This document shows, piece by piece, positions 7,756-13,922 of a DNA stretch of 13,922 bases. The translations under genes were made by a program, and so were the position numbers. This stretch comes from an uncultured Spartobacteria bacterium (GTDB taxonomy: Bacteria; Verrucomicrobiota; Verrucomicrobiia; Chthoniobacterales; Terrimicrobiaceae): NCBI GenBank assembly GCA_937960895.1, contig CALCJD010000063.1:1-13922 (forward strand), written 5' to 3'. Every line of letters starts with the position of its first letter. The stretch's first letter is position 1. Under the pieces are notes generated by a model. The model ran no database searches. It saw only the letters and a program-made list of their open reading frames with translations, and was not told the origin of the DNA.

Positions 7756-7850
7756 CTCCCCCCGGAGTGGAAGTCAGCCGCCGGTCCCTGAATTTCGGAC
7801 AGGCCGGAGGTTGTCCCCCTTCAAACCCAACGAGGCGCAAAGCACGTCGA
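7755..7850. other. Structured spacer inside the intergenic element
   Basis: This roughly 95-base stretch joins the hairpin/pyrimidine arm to the purine/pyrimidine tract at 7855. It holds the hairpin ACTCC-CCCC-GGAGT (7755-7768) and a GGACA...TGTCC inverted repeat around 7797-7816. No start codon with a ribosome site and no recognisable protein is seen in it. It may be the core of a larger element bounded by the inverted arms GGCGGAAA (7714-7721) and TTTCCGCC (7855-7862). Confidence 0.35.
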
Positions 7851-7854
7851 CAAG

Positions 7855-7915
7855 TTTCCGCCTTCCTACTTCCTCTTTCCTCTTTCCGCTTTCCTACTTC
7901 CGCCTTCCCGCCCCT
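7855..7915 (+). repeat. Pyrimidine tract with 28-base direct repeat
   Basis: TTTCCGCCTTCCTACTTCC (7855-7873) recurs as TTTCCGCTTTCCTACTTCC (7883-7901), 18 of 19 bases identical with a 28-base offset. The strand is almost pure C/T with a few G and A. On the minus strand it contains GGAAAGCGGAAA (7883-7894), nearly the same as the arm GGAAAAGCGGAAA that follows the metallo-hydrolase gene at 13845-13857. The tract overlaps the 3' end of the secreted-protein gene. Confidence 0.7.
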
Positions 7916-8781
7916 TCCGTTTCGTTGGATGCGGCGATCTGGCGTTCCTCGTTGGCGCGGCGGTTGATCACGAAGGTGTTGTTGTCGCCGAACTGGGCCC
8001 AAGGTCCGTGGGGCACCTCCTCGAATTCAACGAATTTCCAGTCCGTGACATCGGTGTCCTCCATGCCGAGGAAATCGCGGACGGCCGGCGAAACGTCGAG
8101 TCCGGCCCCCTTGTTGAGATTGGGTTTTGGACGCTCGTTGCCGAAGACATATTGCCAGTAATCGGTGCGGAACGGTCCGGCATCCTCCCACTGTGCGTAA
8201 CAGACCCGTGATCCCTTCCGGATGGCCACCCAGCGGCCCTTGCAGACCGATTTGTGCGGGTTTTCGTAGGCTTCCTCGAACCACGGAATGACCTGGGACG
8301 CTTCGGCTTTGTGGCCGGAAGCGGTCATGTCATTGTAGGGAAGCGCGACATAAAAGGGATTCTGCCGCGGCGTGAAACCCGCGGGCGTGTAGAACCGCGT
8401 CCGTTCGTTGCGGTTCGGTGTGTCCGTGCCGCCGTAATTGCGCACCCAATTCGCGTCCCAGCTGCTTTTGTGATTGGGCACGGGATTGTTGCGGGTGGGG
8501 CGTTCGCCGATCCAGAAGGTGGTGGTGACGATGCCGAACTTCCACGGGTATTGGCGGACCGGCCGTTTTTTCGGCGGGTCGTTCAGGGCACCGGGTTCGG
8601 TGGCGGACGCGGTGCTTCCGGTGTTCCACATCTGTCCCGCCCGCAGCTTTTTGGCGCTTTTTGAGGAGTCCTTTCCATCCGGCGCCTTGGCGTGCACCGA
8701 ATGGACGCCGAAAACCGACGCCAACGAAGACAGGAATACCCCCGCCGCCCTCCAAAATGCTTTTTTCCTCATCAAGAACAT
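7894..8781 (-). CDS. Secreted protein with RlpA/expansin-like (double-psi beta-barrel) signature, unknown function
   Basis: The 295-residue protein starts MFLMRKKAFW; an alternative ATG at 8772 begins MRKKAFW and gives 292 residues. A Sec signal peptide is clear: basic start, hydrophobic core GVFLSSLASVFGV, and probable cleavage after HSVHA. Residue numbers below count from MRKK. A Lys/Pro-rich linker (about 29-75) follows. The C-terminal half holds NPFYVALPYNDM (138-149), KGRWVAIRKGSRVCYAQWEDAGPF (178-201) and GLDVSPAVRDFLGM (224-237). The pair EDAGPF ... GLDVSPAV..LG parallels the NDRGPF ... IDLS.AA..LG pattern of RlpA-type barrels, which act on or bind peptidoglycan. Cys177 and Cys191 could form a disulfide. 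I do not recognise a named family. The last codons (EGAGRRK) and the TAG stop lie in a purine-rich repeat tract. The gene is divergent from the histidinol phosphatase and convergent with ispA. Confidence 0.82.
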   Translation of the reverse strand: MFLMRKKAFWRAAGVFLSSLASVFGVHSVHAKAPDGKDSSKSAKKLRAGQMWNTGSTASATEPGALNDPPKKRPVRQYPWKFGIVTTTFWIGERPTRNNPVPNHKSSWDANWVRNYGGTDTPNRNERTRFYTPAGFTPRQNPFYVALPYNDMTASGHKAEASQVIPWFEEAYENPHKSVCKGRWVAIRKGSRVCYAQWEDAGPFRTDYWQYVFGNERPKPNLNKGAGLDVSPAVRDFLGMEDTDVTDWKFVEFEEVPHGPWAQFGDNNTFVINRRANEERQIAASNETEGAGRRK

Positions 8782-8991
8782 CTCTCTTTCCGGAAGGATC
8801 GTCCCGCCGGGGGGAACCGGACGCGCCTTCCAGGGAAATCTCGACCCTTCCGGCGGATGCGCAAGGGGATTTCGGCGGCCCGCCGAGGACTGCGGGCTCC
8901 GGGGAGGCGGGTCCGAAGGAGGAATTTTGCCGGTTTCCGACCGTGAAAAGTTGCTGCAAGGCGGCCGGGCCCGGGTGAAGATGGGGGAGCG
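8782..8991. promoter_or_regulatory. Divergent control region; strong ribosome site for the phosphatase
   Basis: This 210-base gap separates two divergent starts. The purine stretch TGGGGGAGCG directly before the ATG at 8992 is the clearest Shine-Dalgarno sequence in the window. On the other side GGAAAGAGAG precedes the ATG at 8781. A perfect palindrome CCGGGCCCGG lies at 8965-8974. No confident promoter pair and no gene was seen. Confidence 0.35.
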
Positions 8992-9810
8992 ATGTCCGTT
9001 TTGTACGAATCCCACTGTCACACTCCGCTCTGCAAACACGCCACCGGCTTGCCCGGCGAATACGCCGCCGTGGCGGAGGCCCGCGGGCTGAAGGGGGTCA
9101 TCGTCACCTGCCACGCCCCGCTGCCCGGCGGGTTTTCCGCCGACGTTCGCATGGCCCCGGAGGAATTCGAGACCTACGTCCAAATGGTGGACGAGGCGCG
9201 CGCCGAATGGGAGGGCCGCGTGGAGGTGCTGCTCGGCCTCGAGAGCGACTACTACCCGGGGGTGGAGCCCTGGCTGGAAAAATTGCACGCCCGGGTGCCG
9301 TTGCATCACGTGCTCGGGTCCGTGCATTACCAGGTCGGCGATTACCGGAAGCTTTTTTATCCCGGGGACACCTTCCGGTATCAGCAGGTGTATTATGAAC
9401 ACCTCGCGCAGGCGGCCGAGACCGGGCTCTACGACACGCTGGCGCATCCCGATCTCATCAAAAACGAATCGCCGTCCGAGTGGGATTTTGCGCGCATCCG
9501 GCCCTTCGTCGAACGGGCCCTTGACCGCATTGCCGCCACCGGCGTGGCCATGGAGTTGAACACCAGCGGGGTCAACAAGGCCTATCCCGAGATGAATCCC
9601 GGATACGACCAGCTCGTGCTCATGCGCGAACGCAACATCCCGGTGGTGGTCGGCGCGGACGCCCACCGTCCCTCCCGCGTCGCCGACGGATTTGAAACCG
9701 CCCTCCAGATGCTGCGCGACGTCGGATACGAGGAAGTGAGCATTTTTGTCGGACGGAAACGGCGGGGCGTTCCCATCGCCACGGCGCTAGCGTCGTTGCG
9801 CCAGGGCTGA
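8992..9810 (+). CDS. hisJ: Histidinol-phosphatase, PHP family (HisJ/HisK type)
   Basis: The 272-residue enzyme probably removes phosphate from L-histidinol phosphate, the penultimate stage of histidine synthesis. The PHP-domain metal ligands are all visible: His8 and His10 (SHCHTPLCKHA), His41 (TCHAPLP), Glu84 (GLESDYYPG), His112 (GSVHY), His152 (AHPDLIK), and Asp223 and His225 (GADAHRP). Length and motif order fit the HisJ family, with a trinuclear metal site expected. Other PHP phosphoesterases share these residues, so substrate specificity is inferred. The ATG at 8992 has a strong ribosome site just upstream. The gene stands alone, with no his genes near, as is common for this type. It converges on fusA and shares a terminator with it. 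Confidence 0.88.
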   Translation: MSVLYESHCHTPLCKHATGLPGEYAAVAEARGLKGVIVTCHAPLPGGFSADVRMAPEEFETYVQMVDEARAEWEGRVEVLLGLESDYYPGVEPWLEKLHARVPLHHVLGSVHYQVGDYRKLFYPGDTFRYQQVYYEHLAQAAETGLYDTLAHPDLIKNESPSEWDFARIRPFVERALDRIAATGVAMELNTSGVNKAYPEMNPGYDQLVLMRERNIPVVVGADAHRPSRVADGFETALQMLRDVGYEEVSIFVGRKRRGVPIATALASLRQG

Positions 9811-9882
9811 ATCCGCCGCCGGCCGGGGTCCTTGCGGGCTCCCCGCTCTCCTGTGACGGGATTCGCCCGGCCGATGACGGCA

Positions 9883-9919
9883 ACAAAAAAGGACGCCCCG
9901 GATGAGGCGTCCTTTTTGT
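9883..9919. terminator. Bidirectional intrinsic terminator between hisJ and fusA
   Basis: The stem GGACGCC (9891-9897) pairs with GGCGTCC (9906-9912) around an 8-base loop. A run of six A residues precedes it and five T residues follow, so the arms extend and a U tract is present in either direction. It sits 80 bases after the phosphatase stop and 23 bases past the fusA stop, placed to end both transcripts. Confidence 0.92.
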
Positions 9920-9941
9920 GACGAAAAACGGAACGTTTTCC

Positions 9942-12107
9942 TTATTTCTTCTGCTCGTCGAGCACGGCGTTGAGCACGTTGGTCGGCACCTGCTCGAAGT
10001 GGCTCGGCTCCATCGAGTAGGAGGAGCGGCCTTTCGAGAGTGAGCGGATGGCCGTGGCGTAACCGAACATTTCGGCGAGCGGCACCTCGGCGGTGATGGT
10101 GCAAAGGGTGCCCTTCGTTTCCATCCCCTGGATGCGCGCACGACGACGGTTGAGGTCGCCCATGATGTCGCCCTGGAACTCTTCCGGCGTGATGTTTTCC
10201 ACCTTCATGATGGGTTCCAGCAGGATCGGCTTGGCCTTCTTCAGCGCGTCCTTGAGCGCGAAAATGGCCGCCATCTTGAACGCCAGTTCGTTCGAGTCCA
10301 CGTCGTGGTAGCTTCCGTCCACGATGTCGACATGGACGTCGATCACCGGGTAGCCGCCGACCACGCCGTTGAGGGCGGCTTCGTTGAGGCCCTTGATGAC
10401 CGCCGGGATGTATTCCTTCGGAATGGCGCCGCCGACGATCTTATTGTCGATCGTGATGCCCTTGCCGCGTTCGTTCGGGGCGATCTTGATGACGACGTGA
10501 CCGTATTGACCGCGTCCACCGGACTGTTTGACGAGTTTGCCTTCGCCGTCGGCGGGGGCCAGGACGGTTTCCCTGTAGGCGATCTGCGGCTTGCCGGCGT
10601 TGGCCTCGACCTTGAACTCGCGCATGAGGCGGTCGCGGATGATTTCGAGGTGCAGTTCGCCCATGCCCGCGATGATGGTCTGGCCGGTGTCCTCGTTGGT
10701 GAACACGCGGAAGGTCGGATCCTCTTCGGCGAGACGCTGCAGCGCGTTGGCCATCTTCTCCTGGTCGCTCTTGGTCTTCGGTTCGACCGCCATGCTGATG
10801 ACGGGGTCGGGGAAGGACGGCGGCTCGAGGAGAATCGGATAATCCTCGGCGCAGAGCGTGTCACCGGTCGTGATGTTCTTGATGCCGACGATGGCGGCGA
10901 TGTCTCCCGAGTAGCAGGTTTCGATGTCCTCGCGCTTGTCGGCCTGGATCTGGATCAGACGGCTGATGCGCTCGCGCTTGTTGGTGCGCGGATTGTAGAC
11001 GGTGTCGCCCTTGGAGAGTTTGCCGCTGTAGACGCGGAAGAAGACGAGCTTTCCGACGAACGGGTCGCTCCACAGTTTGAAGGCGAGCGAACAGAACTTT
11101 CCGTTGTCATCCGACGGGGCCACCATGGGTTCGCCGGTGTCGGGGTTCTGGCCGTTGGCGGGCGGAATGTCCAGCGGGCTGGGCAGGTAGTCGACCACGG
11201 CGTCCACAAGGGCCTGGATGCCCTTGTTCTTGAAGGCGGAGCCTCCGACCACGGGGACAAACTTGTTCGCGATGGTCTGGCGACGGATGGCGGTCTTGAG
11301 CGCCTCCTTGGTGATCGGCTTCTCCTCGAGGAAGAGCATGCCGACCTCGTCGTCGAGATCGCACATCTGCGAGACCAGATCCTGATAGGCGGCCTCGGCC
11401 TTGGCCTTGAGCTCCTCCGGGATCTCCGTCACCTGGTAGGTGGAGCCCAGCGCGTCGTTGTCGGTGTAAATGATGGCCTTCTGGTTGATGACGTCGATCT
11501 GACCCTTGAGCTGGTCTTCACGGCCGAGCGGGATGAGAATGGGCCAGGCATTGGCGCCGAGTTTTTCGCGCATGCTCTCGACGGCGGCTTCAAAGTCCGC
11601 GCCGGTGCGGTCCATCTTGTTGACGAAGGCAATGCGCGGCACCCCGTATTTGGTGGCCTGACGCCAGACGGTTTCCGATTGCGGCTGCACTCCGGCCACC
11701 CCGCAGAAGACGGCGATGGCGCCGTCGAGCACGCGAAGCGAGCGTTCGACTTCGGCCGTGAAGTCGACGTGCCCCGGGGTGTCGATGATGTTGATGCGCA
11801 TCTTGACGCCTTCGAAAGCCTTGTAGAGCCCCTCCTCCTTGCGCTGGGTCCACGAGCAGGTCGTGGCGGCGGAAGTGATGGTGATGCCGCGTTCGCGTTC
11901 CTGTTCCATCCAGTCCGTCACGGTGGTGCCTTCGTGCACTTCACCGATCTTGTGGATCATGCCGGTATAGAAAAGGATGCGCTCGGTGGTGGTGGTTTTT
12001 CCGGCGTCAATGTGAGCAGCAATGCCGATGTTGCGCGTGCGCTCCAGCGGGAACGCACGGTTCGGCGAATTGGGATTGGTGGCTTTAGCCTCAAGCGTGG
12101 CGGACAT
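9942..12107 (-). CDS. fusA: Translation elongation factor G
   Basis: The 721-residue GTPase drives ribosomal translocation and, with the recycling factor, ribosome disassembly. G1 is AHIDAGKT (31-38). The switch region ERGITITSAATT follows. G3 is DTPGH (109-113) and G4 is NKMD (163-166). Later landmarks include CGSAFKNKG-like GGSAFKNKG, ISMAVEPK, RVFTNEDTGQTIIAGMGELHLE and the C-terminal GYATAIRSLSKGRSSYSMEPSHFE. The N-terminus is about 15-20 residues longer than in E. coli EF-G, and a short insertion (about 86-102) precedes the G3 motif. All domains are present. The start MSATLEAKATNP has no Shine-Dalgarno sequence on its 5' side, despite the high expression expected for EF-G. The gene is outside any str operon (no rpsL, rpsG or tuf next to it). 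Confidence 0.98.
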   Translation of the reverse strand: MSATLEAKATNPNSPNRAFPLERTRNIGIAAHIDAGKTTTTERILFYTGMIHKIGEVHEGTTVTDWMEQERERGITITSAATTCSWTQRKEEGLYKAFEGVKMRINIIDTPGHVDFTAEVERSLRVLDGAIAVFCGVAGVQPQSETVWRQATKYGVPRIAFVNKMDRTGADFEAAVESMREKLGANAWPILIPLGREDQLKGQIDVINQKAIIYTDNDALGSTYQVTEIPEELKAKAEAAYQDLVSQMCDLDDEVGMLFLEEKPITKEALKTAIRRQTIANKFVPVVGGSAFKNKGIQALVDAVVDYLPSPLDIPPANGQNPDTGEPMVAPSDDNGKFCSLAFKLWSDPFVGKLVFFRVYSGKLSKGDTVYNPRTNKRERISRLIQIQADKREDIETCYSGDIAAIVGIKNITTGDTLCAEDYPILLEPPSFPDPVISMAVEPKTKSDQEKMANALQRLAEEDPTFRVFTNEDTGQTIIAGMGELHLEIIRDRLMREFKVEANAGKPQIAYRETVLAPADGEGKLVKQSGGRGQYGHVVIKIAPNERGKGITIDNKIVGGAIPKEYIPAVIKGLNEAALNGVVGGYPVIDVHVDIVDGSYHDVDSNELAFKMAAIFALKDALKKAKPILLEPIMKVENITPEEFQGDIMGDLNRRRARIQGMETKGTLCTITAEVPLAEMFGYATAIRSLSKGRSSYSMEPSHFEQVPTNVLNAVLDEQKK

Positions 12108-12145
12108 AAGAAGTCGGGTTGGGTGCGTCAGGCCACGGAGACTCG

Positions 12146-12171
12146 GGATGGCGCCAGAAAAGCCGCCATCC
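12146..12171 (-). promoter_or_regulatory. Hairpin in the fusA 5' leader
   Basis: On the minus strand GGATGGCG (12171-12164) and CGCCATCC (12153-12146) form a perfect 8-bp stem around a 10-base loop. It lies 38 to 64 bases before the fusA start codon. It would fall in the fusA leader RNA if transcription starts upstream, which I cannot confirm. It has no U tract and so is not a simple terminator. Confidence 0.35.
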
Positions 12172-12240
12172 GGGCGAAAATCTCTGAAAACCGGACGAAC
12201 ATGGTGTGTGTTTCTCCCGTTCTAGGGCGGTTTTGCGGGT

Positions 12241-12276
12241 CAAACCCCTGATTCAAACCGTCTAATACGGGGTTTG
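12241..12276. repeat. Inverted repeat in the fau-fusA gap
   Basis: CAAACCCC (12241-12248) and GGGGTTTG (12269-12276) are perfect inverted arms around 20 bases. On the minus strand GGTTTGA also occurs twice as a direct repeat, once inside the loop and once at the far arm. The element lies 68 bases past the fau stop and 134 bases before the fusA start. It could be an operator-like site or a fau 3' structure. The rest of this 236-base gap shows no gene. Confidence 0.3.
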
Positions 12277-12343
12277 GGAAGGTAGTGAAGCGGCGCCCCC
12301 AGGCAAGAGAAAAGTTTCGGGGCGGGAGGGCCCGGATGGGGGG

Positions 12344-12901
12344 TCAGTCGGGGGAAATTGCCGGAAAGGTCGGTTCCAACCCCTTGTCGCTGAGCAGGTA
12401 ATCCATTCTCGAATCGTGGGGCTCCCGGGGCACGGCCGGGAGGATCTGGCAGGAAAAGCAGACGCCGCAGAGCACGGGACGCGGTTCGGACAGGGAGGCC
12501 AGGAAACGGTCGTAAAACCCGCCGCCCCGCCCCAGACGAAACCCGGCCCGGTCAAAGGCCAGGCCGGGCACAAGAATGAGATCGGGCGCCGGGGCCGGGG
12601 TGGTGCCCGGCGGCTCCAGGGCGCCGAACAGGCCCGGTTGCAGTTCCCGGTCGGCAAAAAAGGCCAGTCCGTCGGCCGTGGCGCGGGGAAAGGCCAGGAT
12701 CGTGTCCGCCGGCCGGTCGTCCCCGAGCCAGTCGGGTTCCGAGCCCAGCGGGGCAAACCCGTAGATCACCCGCGCGGCGGTCCAGAGGTTCCAGCGGCGC
12801 AGATGGGTCCGCAGGCTTTCCGAGGCCGCGGATTTCCCGGGGAAGGCTTTCAGCGCGGTTTTCATTTGTGCGCGCAGGATTTGCTTTTCCCGGGGAATCA
12901 T
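12344..12901 (-). CDS. fau: 5-formyltetrahydrofolate cyclo-ligase (methenyl-THF synthetase)
   Basis: The 185-residue cytoplasmic enzyme uses ATP to convert 5-formyl-tetrahydrofolate to 5,10-methenyl-tetrahydrofolate, returning a stored folate to the one-carbon pool. The N-terminus REKQILRAQMKTAL matches the usual basic helix. The family signature is clear: PDLILVPGLAFDR (106-118) followed by the glycine-rich phosphate loop RLGRGGGFYDRFL (122-134). The C-terminal PHDSRMDYLLSD corresponds to the HD..MD.ii.. ending of the family. The length is normal. The ATG at 12901 has only a weak GGAG 14 bases upstream. The start lies 22 bases from the divergent metallo-hydrolase start. fusA follows on the same strand after 236 bases. 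Confidence 0.93.
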   Translation of the reverse strand: MIPREKQILRAQMKTALKAFPGKSAASESLRTHLRRWNLWTAARVIYGFAPLGSEPDWLGDDRPADTILAFPRATADGLAFFADRELQPGLFGALEPPGTTPAPAPDLILVPGLAFDRAGFRLGRGGGFYDRFLASLSEPRPVLCGVCFSCQILPAVPREPHDSRMDYLLSDKGLEPTFPAISPD

Positions 12902-12923
12902 TGGAACATCGGTACTCCGGATT
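12902..12923. promoter_or_regulatory. 22-base gap between divergent start codons
   Basis: Only 22 bases separate the fau ATG (minus) from the metallo-hydrolase ATG (plus). No promoter can fit here for both, so promoters must lie within the opposing gene, or the metallo-hydrolase starts downstream, for example at the in-frame ATG at 12981. Confidence 0.4.
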
Positions 12924-13844
12924 ATGGTGCGCCGTTTGTTGCAGAAAAGGAAGAGCGCGAAGCCGCAAAATCATGTGGACATGAAGCTCGGGGAGGGGTG
13001 GCACAAACGCAACTTTCTCGCCGAGGTCATCATTCCCTCGATGTTCACCCGGCGCCACGGACACAAGCTCAAGCCGGTCTTTCCCGAACTCGGACCCGGT
13101 CAGGTGTGCATCACCTGGATCGGCCACGCCTCGTTTCTGATCCAGACCCCCGAGCACAGTGTCCTGATCGACCCCAACTGGGCCAAGTGGCTCAAGGTCA
13201 TCAAACGCATCAAACACCCCGGCATCGAACTGCACGACCTGCCCGCCATCGATCTGGTGCTTGTCACGCACGCCCATTTTGACCATCTCGACCGCCGCTC
13301 GCTGCGTGCCGTGGCCCGGGACCAGCCCATTGCCGTGCCCGAGCACGTCGGCAATCTGGTCCATGATCTCGGATTTGACCGCGTGCACGAGTTGAAACAC
13401 TGGGATTCATTTCAACTGGGCTCGCTCAAGGTGACCCTCACCCCGGCGCGCCACTGGGGGGCGCGCGTGCTGCACGACAGTCATCGCGGATTCGGCGGTT
13501 TCCTCATCGAGTATGCCGGCCGTTCCGTCCTGCATTGCGGGGACACCGCCTATTTCGACGGTTTCAAGGAGATCGGTGAACGTGCCAACGTGGAAATTGC
13601 CCTTCTGCCCATCGGAGCCTACGAGGCGCCGACCAAGCGGGACGTGCACATGAATCCCGAGCAGGCCCTGCAGGCCTTCCTGGAATTGAGGGCCTCCACC
13701 ATGATTCCGATGCATTTCGGCACCTTCCGGCTCAGCTACGAACCGCTGCACGAACCTCCCCAGCGCCTGCTCGAAAAAGCCCTCGAGCTGAGCCTCCTCG
13801 ACAAAGTGCGCCTCCTCAACGAAGGCGAGCCCGCGGTGTTTTGA
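12924..13844 (+). CDS. Metallo-beta-lactamase-fold hydrolase, NAPE-PLD/UlaG-like
   Basis: The 306-residue protein is a metal-dependent hydrolase of unknown substrate. After a basic N-terminus, the fold begins at about residue 60 with ITWIGHASFLIQT. The metal site THAHFDHLD gives His116, His118, Asp120 and His121. Further ligands are probably His177 (ARHWGAR), Asp207 (CGDTAYFDG) and His264 (MHFGTF). ALLPIGAYE and HMNPEQAL are typical of the branch containing N-acyl-phosphatidylethanolamine phospholipase D, RomA and UlaG-like lactonases. A phosphodiesterase on lipids is possible but not shown. It has no signal peptide. The ATG at 12924 gives the longest protein; ATG 12981 (MKLGEGWHKR, 287 residues) is a real alternative. 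A stem-loop repeat begins directly after the TGA. Confidence 0.88.
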   Translation: MVRRLLQKRKSAKPQNHVDMKLGEGWHKRNFLAEVIIPSMFTRRHGHKLKPVFPELGPGQVCITWIGHASFLIQTPEHSVLIDPNWAKWLKVIKRIKHPGIELHDLPAIDLVLVTHAHFDHLDRRSLRAVARDQPIAVPEHVGNLVHDLGFDRVHELKHWDSFQLGSLKVTLTPARHWGARVLHDSHRGFGGFLIEYAGRSVLHCGDTAYFDGFKEIGERANVEIALLPIGAYEAPTKRDVHMNPEQALQAFLELRASTMIPMHFGTFRLSYEPLHEPPQRLLEKALELSLLDKVRLLNEGEPAVF

Positions 13845-13894
13845 GGAAAAGCGGAAATCACGCTTTGGCGTGCCTGAATTGTTTCCGCTTTTCC
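13845..13894 (+). terminator. Stem-loop directly after the metallo-hydrolase stop codon
   Basis: GGAAAAGCGGAAA (13845-13857), starting the base after the TGA, is a perfect 13-base inverted match to TTTCCGCTTTTCC (13882-13894). The 24 bases between them contain the nested hairpin CACGC-TTTG-GCGTG (13859-13872). A C/T-rich stretch follows rather than a pure U run. It may act as a terminator or as a 3'-end stabiliser, and it forms the first part of the repeat copy that runs to the window end. Confidence 0.6.
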
Positions 13895-13922
13895 CTTTCC
13901 CTCCCCCGCCTCCTGGCGTCGG
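13858..13922 (+). repeat. Intergenic repeat, copy B (cut by window end)
   Basis: TCACGCTTTGGCGTG is followed by CTGAATT, GTTTCCG, TTTCC, TTTCCC, CCGCCTCC and CGTCGG. The blocks match copy A (minus strand of 7688-7755) in order, with small gaps; the hairpin block is identical at 14 of 15 bases. The repeat probably extends past the window edge, since copy A continues after CGTCGG. Confidence 0.75.

Noticed and set aside
7680..7920. CRISPR array
   Set aside because: The repeats are two imperfect 19-base units and one inverted arm, with no regular spacers and no cas gene.
7751..8161. Possible small proteins in the ispA/secreted-protein gap
   Set aside because: The frames read through repeat tracts and the antisense of the secreted-protein gene; the Ser/Phe/Pro-rich sequence is what a TTCC tract encodes.
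10305..12251. 648-codon open frame on the plus strand opposite fusA
   Set aside because: It mirrors the EF-G codons, has Asp/Val/Gly/Leu-rich low-complexity sequence typical of antisense frames in GC-rich DNA, and shows no family motif.
1..13922. Defence system, prophage, secondary-metabolite cluster or other novel multi-gene system
   Set aside because: All nine genes are separate housekeeping or metabolic functions or a lone secreted protein; no clustering, mobility gene or shift in composition is apparent by eye.

Overview
The window looks like ordinary chromosomal DNA from a GC-rich bacterium. It holds nine complete protein-coding genes, all housekeeping or general metabolic except one unrecognised secreted protein. 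I saw no tRNA, rRNA, CRISPR array, transposase, integrase, phage or toxin gene. The lineage cannot be proved from the sequence. Weak Shine-Dalgarno signals, isolated biosynthetic genes outside operons, an EF-G with a short N-terminal extension and purine/pyrimidine-tract intergenic repeats would fit Verrucomicrobiota (Opitutae-like). That placement is an impression of moderate to low confidence.

Layout. A 246-bp leader rich in palindromes precedes glgX (glycogen debranching enzyme, +). It converges on a minus-strand group read from right to left: purN (purine biosynthesis), a Rep/UvrD-family helicase whose GTG start overlaps the purN stop by 4 bases, then, after a strong hairpin, a Delta9-type fatty acid desaturase with a coiled-coil tail. 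Divergent from purN across a 140-bp AT-richer gap is ispA (farnesyl diphosphate synthase, +). ispA converges on a secreted RlpA-like (double-psi beta-barrel) candidate (-), with a structured repeat element between them. Divergent from that gene is a PHP-family histidinol phosphatase (+). It converges on fusA (EF-G, -) across a clear bidirectional terminator. Upstream of fusA on the same strand is fau (5-formyltetrahydrofolate cyclo-ligase). Its start codon lies only 22 bp from the divergent start of a metallo-beta-lactamase-fold hydrolase of the NAPE-PLD/UlaG-like type (+). A stem-loop repeat follows that gene and runs to the window edge.

How the genes relate. PurN uses 10-formyl-tetrahydrofolate and Fau recycles 5-formyl-tetrahydrofolate, so both touch one-carbon metabolism, but they are 6 kb apart and nothing shows co-regulation. 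The only clear translational coupling is purN-helicase. The other genes appear to be single transcription units.

I found no convincing new multi-gene system. The most interesting non-coding signal is an intergenic element present at least twice (about 7688-7905 and 13845-13922). Each copy is attached to the 3' end of a gene and has the same orientation relative to it: a purine tract, a CACGC-TTYG-GCGTG hairpin, then a pyrimidine tract. At one site it supplies the last codons and the stop codon of the gene. The most interesting protein is the secreted RlpA-like candidate.
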